Assembly (NCBI GenBank): GCA_015058655.1
Contig: SVBX01000015.1
Location: 1-64,000 of the forward strand
Reading direction: 5' to 3'
Source of the DNA: Pseudoselenomonas ruminantium
GTDB taxonomy: Bacteria > Bacillota > Negativicutes > Selenomonadales > Selenomonadaceae
Length of the DNA: 64,000 bases
The translations under genes were made by a program, and so were the position numbers. Of the stretch, positions 59,572 through 64,000 are shown piece by piece. Below the pieces are notes generated by a model that was not told the origin of the DNA, searched no databases, and saw only the letters and a list, made by a program, of their open reading frames with translations. Position 1 is the stretch's first letter, and each line of letters starts with the position of its first letter.

Positions 59572-61050
59572 TCAGATACGGCTTTTCCCCACCTCATCAA
59601 AGGTGCGGGTGATGCTCTCAGCAGGAGCCTTGTCCAGCAGGCTCACCACATAGATGGCAATCAGGGAGAACAGGAAGCCGGGCACGATCTCGTAAAGGCC
59701 CAGCCAGGCGAACTGCTTCCAGATGAGGACAGTGAGACCGCCTACCACGATGCCTGCCAGCACGCCGTTCCTGGTGGTGCGGCGCCAGAACAAGGACATG
59801 AGCACAGCGGGGCCGAAGGCGGCGCCGAAGCCGGCCCAGGCATAGGACACCATATCCAGGATGAAGCTGTTGGGATTCAGGGCAAAGCCGATGGCCATGG
59901 CCGCAATGGCCAGCACGGAAATGCGGCTGACCCAGACCAGTTCCTTTTGCTCTGCCTTGCTATTTATGATGGAACGGTAAAAATCCTGAGACACGGCAGA
60001 AGCCGCCACCAGCAGTTGGGAAGACGCAGTGCTCATGATGGCTGCCAGCACTGCTGCCAGGATCATGCCTGCTATAGCAGAGGGGAACATGGTATTGGTC
60101 ATCACCAGGAACACCGTCTCACGATTGGCTTCCGTCAGGGGCTCGGCAAGGAACACGGAGCCCACCATGCCCACGGCCAGAGCCGCAGCCAGGGAAAGCA
60201 CCACCCATACCATGGCGATATTGGTAGCCTGGGGAATGTCCTTGGTGCTCTTGATGGCCATGAAGCGCACGAGAATGTGGGGCTGGCCGAAATAGCCGAT
60301 GCCCCAGCCCATCAGGGAGATGATCTCCAGCGCCGTGATGGTACTGCCGTCCACCTTCTGAAAGGGCTCGAAAAAGGAAGCATGGTAGGTATTGATAGCC
60401 TCAAGCGTAGCTCCCGGCCCTCCCAGCAGCATCATGGCAAAGAGCGGCACTATCAGGATGGCGAAGAACATCATCACGCCCTGTATGAAGTCCGTGCGGG
60501 ATACTGCTAAAAAACCACCGGTGAGGGTATAGAACACCACCGCCCCGGCAGACAACAGCAAGGCATAGGTGTAATCCATGCCGAAGATAGTCTCAAAGAG
60601 CCTGCCCCCGGACACGAAGCCGGAAGCGCTGTAGATGACGAAGAAAATAAGGATGAAGATAGCAGGGATTACCCGCAAGAGACGCGAAGTATCTTCAAAG
60701 CGGTTCTCCAGAAAGTCCGGCAGGGTCAGGGAATTATGGGCCAGTTCCGTATAGACGCGCAAACGGGCTGCCACAAAGCGCCAGTTGGCCCAGGTGCCCA
60801 GCACTATCCCCAGAGTAATCCAGCCTGCATTTAGCCCTGCCACATAGGCAAAGCCCGGCACTCCCATGAGCATCCAGCCGGACATATCCGAAGCCTCGGC
60901 AGACAGGGAGGTGACCCAGGCTCCCAGCTTGCGGTTCCCCAGGAAGTAATCGCTCATATTTCGGGTACGGCGGTAATAGTAGACCCCAATGCCCATCATC
61001 AGGAGCATATAGACAACGAAGGTAATGATAATGGCTATATCATGTGTCAA
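59572..61050 (-). CDS. putP: Sodium/proline symporter
   Basis: A 492-residue carrier of the sodium:solute symporter family with 13 helices. Diagnostic stretches are NMSDYFLGNRKLGAWVTSLS, AEASDMSGWMLMGVPG (sodium site), GYFGQPHILVRFMAIKS (the PutP signature) and STASSQLLVAASAVSQDFYR. It should take up proline with sodium. The start is TTG at 61050, right behind GGGGGAAATTC; the upstream in-frame ATG lies before that site. A TATAAT at 61095-61100 (minus) probably belongs to its promoter. Confidence 0.95.
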   Translation of the reverse strand: MTHDIAIIITFVVYMLLMMGIGVYYYRRTRNMSDYFLGNRKLGAWVTSLSAEASDMSGWMLMGVPGFAYVAGLNAGWITLGIVLGTWANWRFVAARLRVYTELAHNSLTLPDFLENRFEDTSRLLRVIPAIFILIFFVIYSASGFVSGGRLFETIFGMDYTYALLLSAGAVVFYTLTGGFLAVSRTDFIQGVMMFFAILIVPLFAMMLLGGPGATLEAINTYHASFFEPFQKVDGSTITALEIISLMGWGIGYFGQPHILVRFMAIKSTKDIPQATNIAMVWVVLSLAAALAVGMVGSVFLAEPLTEANRETVFLVMTNTMFPSAIAGMILAAVLAAIMSTASSQLLVAASAVSQDFYRSIINSKAEQKELVWVSRISVLAIAAMAIGFALNPNSFILDMVSYAWAGFGAAFGPAVLMSLFWRRTTRNGVLAGIVVGGLTVLIWKQFAWLGLYEIVPGFLFSLIAIYVVSLLDKAPAESITRTFDEVGKSRI

Positions 61051-61173
61051 AGAATTTCCCCCTTTACATTGATAAAGTTTACAGCATGACACATATTATA
61101 CCATATTTTTTATATAGAAGCTATATATCTATACACATAGTATACAAGGGATAAAATTTTTCTAAAATAATCC

Positions 61174-61202
61174 TTGCATTATGTAAACACTTCATTTATA
61201 AT
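61174..61202 (+). promoter_or_regulatory. Promoter of the FAD-dependent oxidoreductase gene
   Basis: TTGCAT, 17 bases, TATAAT, about 140 bases ahead of the start codon. Confidence 0.65.
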
Positions 61203-61345
61203 AGGCAAGGTTTGTTTCCGATTCAATCCAATTATGTATGATTCGCAGATGGATTTTCAGCAGACGCCTTGCAAAAGTCTCCCCGAAAATTTTCTCTGCG
61301 TGTTTTTCGTGCGTGAAAACCGCACCTGTCTTTAGGAGGGCAAGT

Positions 61346-62722
61346 ATGAATAAGTATGATGTGGCAATCGTGGGCGGCGGCCCTGCCGGTATCTTTGCAG
61401 CCTATGAGCTGTGCTCGAAAAAGCCGGAGCTGAAAATCATCCTCTTGGAATCAGGCAAGGATATCTATAACCGTGTCTGCCCTATTTCCACCGGCAAGGT
61501 GAAGAGCTGCATCGGCTGCAAGCCCTGCAGCATCATGCGAGGCTTCGGCGGCGCCGGAGCATTCTCCGACGGCAAGTACAACTTCACCACCCAGTTCGGC
61601 GGCTGGCTGAATGAATATTTGGAAGATGGCGAAGTCATGGAACTCATCCACTATGTGGATAAGATCAATCAGAAGCATGGTGCTCCCAGCCAGGTGTTTT
61701 CCACAGAGAACTCCGACCTGGGCCGTCTGGCCCTCCAGCATGACCTGCACCTGCTGTCTGCCAGCGTCCGTCACCTGGGCACTGAGAATAACTTGAAAAT
61801 GCTGCAGGCCACCTATGAGCACCTGAAGGACAAAATGGAATTCCGTTTCCAGTGCCCTGTAGAGCACATCGAATCCGATGGCAAGGGCACCAACGGCATC
61901 ACCTTGGAAAACGGCGAAAAGATCGAGGCCGAATACCTTATCGTAGCTCCCGGCCGGGCCGGGGCTGAATGGTTCTCCAATGAGTGCAAGCGCCTGGGCC
62001 TTCAGCAGGAAAACAACCGCGTAGATGTAGGCGTGCGGGTGGAAACTCCCGATGAGGTCTGGAACCACATCACCAGCCAGGTCTATGAGGCCAAGCTGGT
62101 CTACCGCACCAAGCGCTACGGCGACTCCGTACGCACTTTCTGCATGAACCCCCACGGCCATGTGGTCATGGAGAACACCGACGGCATCATGACTGTCAAC
62201 GGCCATTCCTACAGCGACCCCAAGCTCCAGAGCAAGAACACCAACTTCGCTCTCCTGGTCAGCAATCGCTTCACCGAGCCCTTCAAGGAGCCCCACCAGT
62301 ATGGCAAGCGCATTGCCTCCTTCTCCAACATGCTGGGGGGCGGCATCATCGTCCAGCGCTTCGGTGACCTGATGAAGGGCCGCCGCACCAACGCCCACCG
62401 CATGGCCAAGAGCTTCACGGTGCCCACGCTGGCTGCTACCCCAGGCGATCTCTCCCTGGTGCTGCCCAAGCGCCACCTGGACAACATCATCGAAATGATC
62501 CAGGCCTTGAACGCCGTGGCTCCCGGCATGACCAATGACGATACCCTGCTCTACGGCGTAGAGGTGAAGTTCTACAGCTCCAGGGTGGTTCTCACCAACG
62601 AACTGGAAACAGAACACAAGAACATCTTCGCCATCGGTGATGGCGCAGGTGTGACCCGCGGCCTTTCCCAAGCCAGCGCCAGCGGCGTGCATGTGGCTCG
62701 CGCTATACTCAGCAGGATCTAG
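61346..62722 (+). CDS. FAD-dependent oxidoreductase (COG2509-like)
   Basis: A 458-residue flavoprotein. The FAD-binding Rossmann motif VAIVGGGPAGIFAAYEL is at the N-terminus; CPISTGKVKSCIGCKPCSIM holds four cysteines that may form a redox or Fe-S site, followed by GFGGAGAFSDGKYNFT. The C-terminal FAIGDGAGVTRGLSQASASG is the second FAD contact typical of the COG2509 (uncharacterized FAD-dependent dehydrogenase) group. Substrate unknown. The start is the ATG after TAGGAGGGCAAGT; an upstream in-frame ATG is within the leader. Strongly biased codon use points to high expression. Confidence 0.88.
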   Translation: MNKYDVAIVGGGPAGIFAAYELCSKKPELKIILLESGKDIYNRVCPISTGKVKSCIGCKPCSIMRGFGGAGAFSDGKYNFTTQFGGWLNEYLEDGEVMELIHYVDKINQKHGAPSQVFSTENSDLGRLALQHDLHLLSASVRHLGTENNLKMLQATYEHLKDKMEFRFQCPVEHIESDGKGTNGITLENGEKIEAEYLIVAPGRAGAEWFSNECKRLGLQQENNRVDVGVRVETPDEVWNHITSQVYEAKLVYRTKRYGDSVRTFCMNPHGHVVMENTDGIMTVNGHSYSDPKLQSKNTNFALLVSNRFTEPFKEPHQYGKRIASFSNMLGGGIIVQRFGDLMKGRRTNAHRMAKSFTVPTLAATPGDLSLVLPKRHLDNIIEMIQALNAVAPGMTNDDTLLYGVEVKFYSSRVVLTNELETEHKNIFAIGDGAGVTRGLSQASASGVHVARAILSRI

Positions 62723-62737
62723 GGCGTGTTGATTTAA
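62720..62737. repeat. Single end of the 168-bp inverted-repeat element
   Basis: TAGGGCGTGTTGATTTAA matches the 18-bp terminal repeat of the element at 19519-19686 with small differences. Its first three bases are the stop codon of the FAD oxidoreductase gene. No second end follows. Confidence 0.55.
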
Positions 62738-62742
62738 CCCGC

Positions 62743-62786
62743 AAAAAATCCCTTCAACGGAATCAGTTCCGTCGAAGGGATTTTTT
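62743..62786. terminator. Bidirectional terminator
   Basis: AAAAAATCCCTTC pairs with GAAGGGATTTTTT; inner GACGGAACT-type pairing extends the stem. It serves the FAD gene and the convergent HD-GYP gene. Confidence 0.9.
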
Positions 62787-63864
62787 ACGCCCCTAATTCA
62801 GCAGCCGTCAGGATAGCCTTCAGCTTCAGATCCGTCCTGGCCTCGAGGTCGATGAACTCATCATGCACCGTATGTATCATGGGCAAAGCCTTGATGCGGC
62901 TTTCCGGGATATACACGATGCGCCCCCGCTCCCCATTGGAAAGCTCCACCCAGGCACCGACCAGTGCCCGGCAGGTTTGCCGCATGAAGAGCACCGAAAA
63001 CTCCGGGTCCAGCTTGCCCACCATGGTATCATCCATCATGGCGGCAAAGGCATCGAAGGGCGAGAATCTGGACACAAAAGCCCTGTCGCTGGCCATGGCA
63101 TCGTAGATGTCAAGGAAAGCCACGATCTTGCCAAAGTCGGAAATATCCTCCTTGCCCAGAGCCAGGGGATAGCCCGTGCCGTCGCAGCGCTCATGGTGCT
63201 GGCCCGCGCCGGAGAGGACGCCTTCCCTCTTTTCCCCGGCCTTCATCAACATGGCTACGCCATACTCCGTATGGCGGCGTATATGAGCAAATTCCTCTGC
63301 CGTCAGGGGCTCTTTCTTGTCCAGCAATTCCCTGTCGATGCCAAGCTTGCCCACATCATGCAGGAGCCCTGCGATGATGAGTTCTTCCCGCTTATTCTGC
63401 TCCCACTCCAGCCAACGCCCCATAAGGGCTGCCAGGATGCCCACATGGAGGCTGTGGTGGAAGAGGTAGGCTCCTTCCCTCTCCATATTGTGTATCTGGG
63501 AAATAGCCTTGGCTCCGTCTGAAGCCAGGTCGTGGTTGATGTCTGCCACGATGACATCCAGCAACCCTATGTCCATCCTGCCATCCTGCGAAATTCCCAG
63601 CATCAAACGCTTCACATTCTCATGAGCGCGCTCATAGCAGGACACATAATCATCGTCCAGCAAATGTTCCTTGCCGGGGATTTTCACCACCTCGGTGGAC
63701 TCCTCTATGTAGACGGAAAAAACGGGACGCTCCAGCAGGCTGCAGATGCTTTCATTCGTCAGCACCTGACCCTTCCTGAGCAGCATCTCCCCGTCAAACG
63801 AAATCACATCACGGCCCACCGTCATACCGGGCGTGAGATTTTCTACGGCGTAGGCTTGCAGCAT
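62785..63864 (-). CDS. HD-GYP domain protein, probable cyclic-di-GMP phosphodiesterase
   Basis: A 359-residue protein with an N-terminal region of about 110 residues (VENLTPGMTVGRDVISFDGE, like other DUF3391-type leaders) and an HD-GYP domain. Metal and catalytic motifs: HHSLHVGILAAL, HDVGKLGID, HIRRHTEYG and HHERCDGTGYP, in which GTGYP stands at the GYP position. It should break down c-di-GMP. The start is the ATG after GAAGGGTTGATAAAA. A second gene with the same C-terminus stands directly upstream at the window edge, so the two form a tandem pair. Confidence 0.9.
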   Translation of the reverse strand: MLQAYAVENLTPGMTVGRDVISFDGEMLLRKGQVLTNESICSLLERPVFSVYIEESTEVVKIPGKEHLLDDDYVSCYERAHENVKRLMLGISQDGRMDIGLLDVIVADINHDLASDGAKAISQIHNMEREGAYLFHHSLHVGILAALMGRWLEWEQNKREELIIAGLLHDVGKLGIDRELLDKKEPLTAEEFAHIRRHTEYGVAMLMKAGEKREGVLSGAGQHHERCDGTGYPLALGKEDISDFGKIVAFLDIYDAMASDRAFVSRFSPFDAFAAMMDDTMVGKLDPEFSVLFMRQTCRALVGAWVELSNGERGRIVYIPESRIKALPMIHTVHDEFIDLEARTDLKLKAILTAAELGA

Positions 63865-63893
63865 TTTTATCAACCCTTCACTAAGATCAATCG

Positions 63894-64000
63894 TTACTGC
63901 GTCAGCAATTCCCTGGCTGTCAGGATAGCCTTGATCGTTATGTCCTTGCGATGCTCCAGGTCAACAAACTTATCATATATGGTCTGTACCATAGGCAGGG
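63894..64000 (-). CDS. C-terminus of a second HD-GYP-type protein (runs off the window)
   Basis: The 34 codons before the stop at 63894-63896 read LPMVQTIYDKFVDLEHRKDI and TIKAILTARELLTQ, matching the end of the adjacent HD-GYP protein (LPMIHTVHDEFIDLEARTDL). Only the C-terminal end is inside the window, so the domain itself is not seen. Confidence 0.75.
   Translation of the reverse strand, partial: LPMVQTIYDKFVDLEHRKDITIKAILTARELLTQ

Noticed and set aside
1..64000. tRNA, rRNA, integrase and prophage structural genes
   Set aside because: None could be recognised anywhere in the window on either strand.

Overview
The window looks like a chromosomal segment of a Negativicutes bacterium, probably Selenomonadaceae-like. 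Support: firmicute-type regulators and strong Shine-Dalgarno sites combined with a biotin-less 5S-type carboxytransferase subunit, a 2-hydroxyacyl-CoA dehydratase/activase giant, corrinoid uptake genes with a cobalamin riboswitch, and moderately high GC with frequent TTG/GTG starts. The genus is inference; no rRNA or tRNA gene was seen.

Layout. 0.3-9.3 kb: Cache-HAMP-PP2C phosphatase, GNAT, glycerate kinase, MerR and LysR regulators, an MFS permease, an exported alpha/beta hydrolase and a SnoaL-like protein. 9.3-13 kb: an Rrf2 regulator divergent from a SirTM sirtuin-macrodomain pair and followed by a cupin; their promoters share a TGTAA-N9-TTACA operator, and a third, gene-less copy of the promoter/leader is present. 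13-19.5 kb: secreted esterase behind an attenuator-like leader, VOC and DUF5662 proteins, a coiled-coil protein with decayed copies, flavodoxin, an MFS pseudogene and a hemerythrin/PAS protein. 19.8-23 kb: corrinoid ABC operon behind a cobalamin riboswitch. 23-24.9 kb: two kinases. 24.9-34 kb: type I restriction-modification island (hsdR, hsdS, hsdM, Fic, DUF4143 ATPase), with a cassette between hsdS and hsdR holding a strong promoter, a structured RNA, a terminator and a PBECR4-like nuclease. 34-38 kb: second FecCD-type ABC operon plus cobI/cbiL. 38-41.6 kb: operon of HMA-like proteins and a P1B-type ATPase. 41.9-44.8 kb: GntP permease and an SHMT-like protein lacking catalytic residues. 44.8-64 kb: housekeeping genes, mostly minus strand (tyrA, aroF, nth, a DUF711/ACT pair, carboxytransferase 5S, PRT, dehydratase/activase, ECF module, putP, an FAD protein, HD-GYP proteins).

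The most novel-looking items are: (1) the promoter-RNA-terminator-nuclease cassette inside the type I RM locus, which has the layout of a type III toxin-antitoxin module; (2) a three-copy, ~140-165 bp structured repeat with TTATAAC/GTTATAA ends whose hairpins covary between copies; (3) the Rrf2-SirTM-macrodomain-cupin regulon with an orphan promoter copy; (4) a terminator/antiterminator leader ahead of a secreted esterase; (5) an SHMT-like protein without the PLP lysine. The left third also carries many gene remnants (coiled-coil, DUF5662, MFS, DUF5131) and small palindromic elements, which marks it as a recombination-active region.
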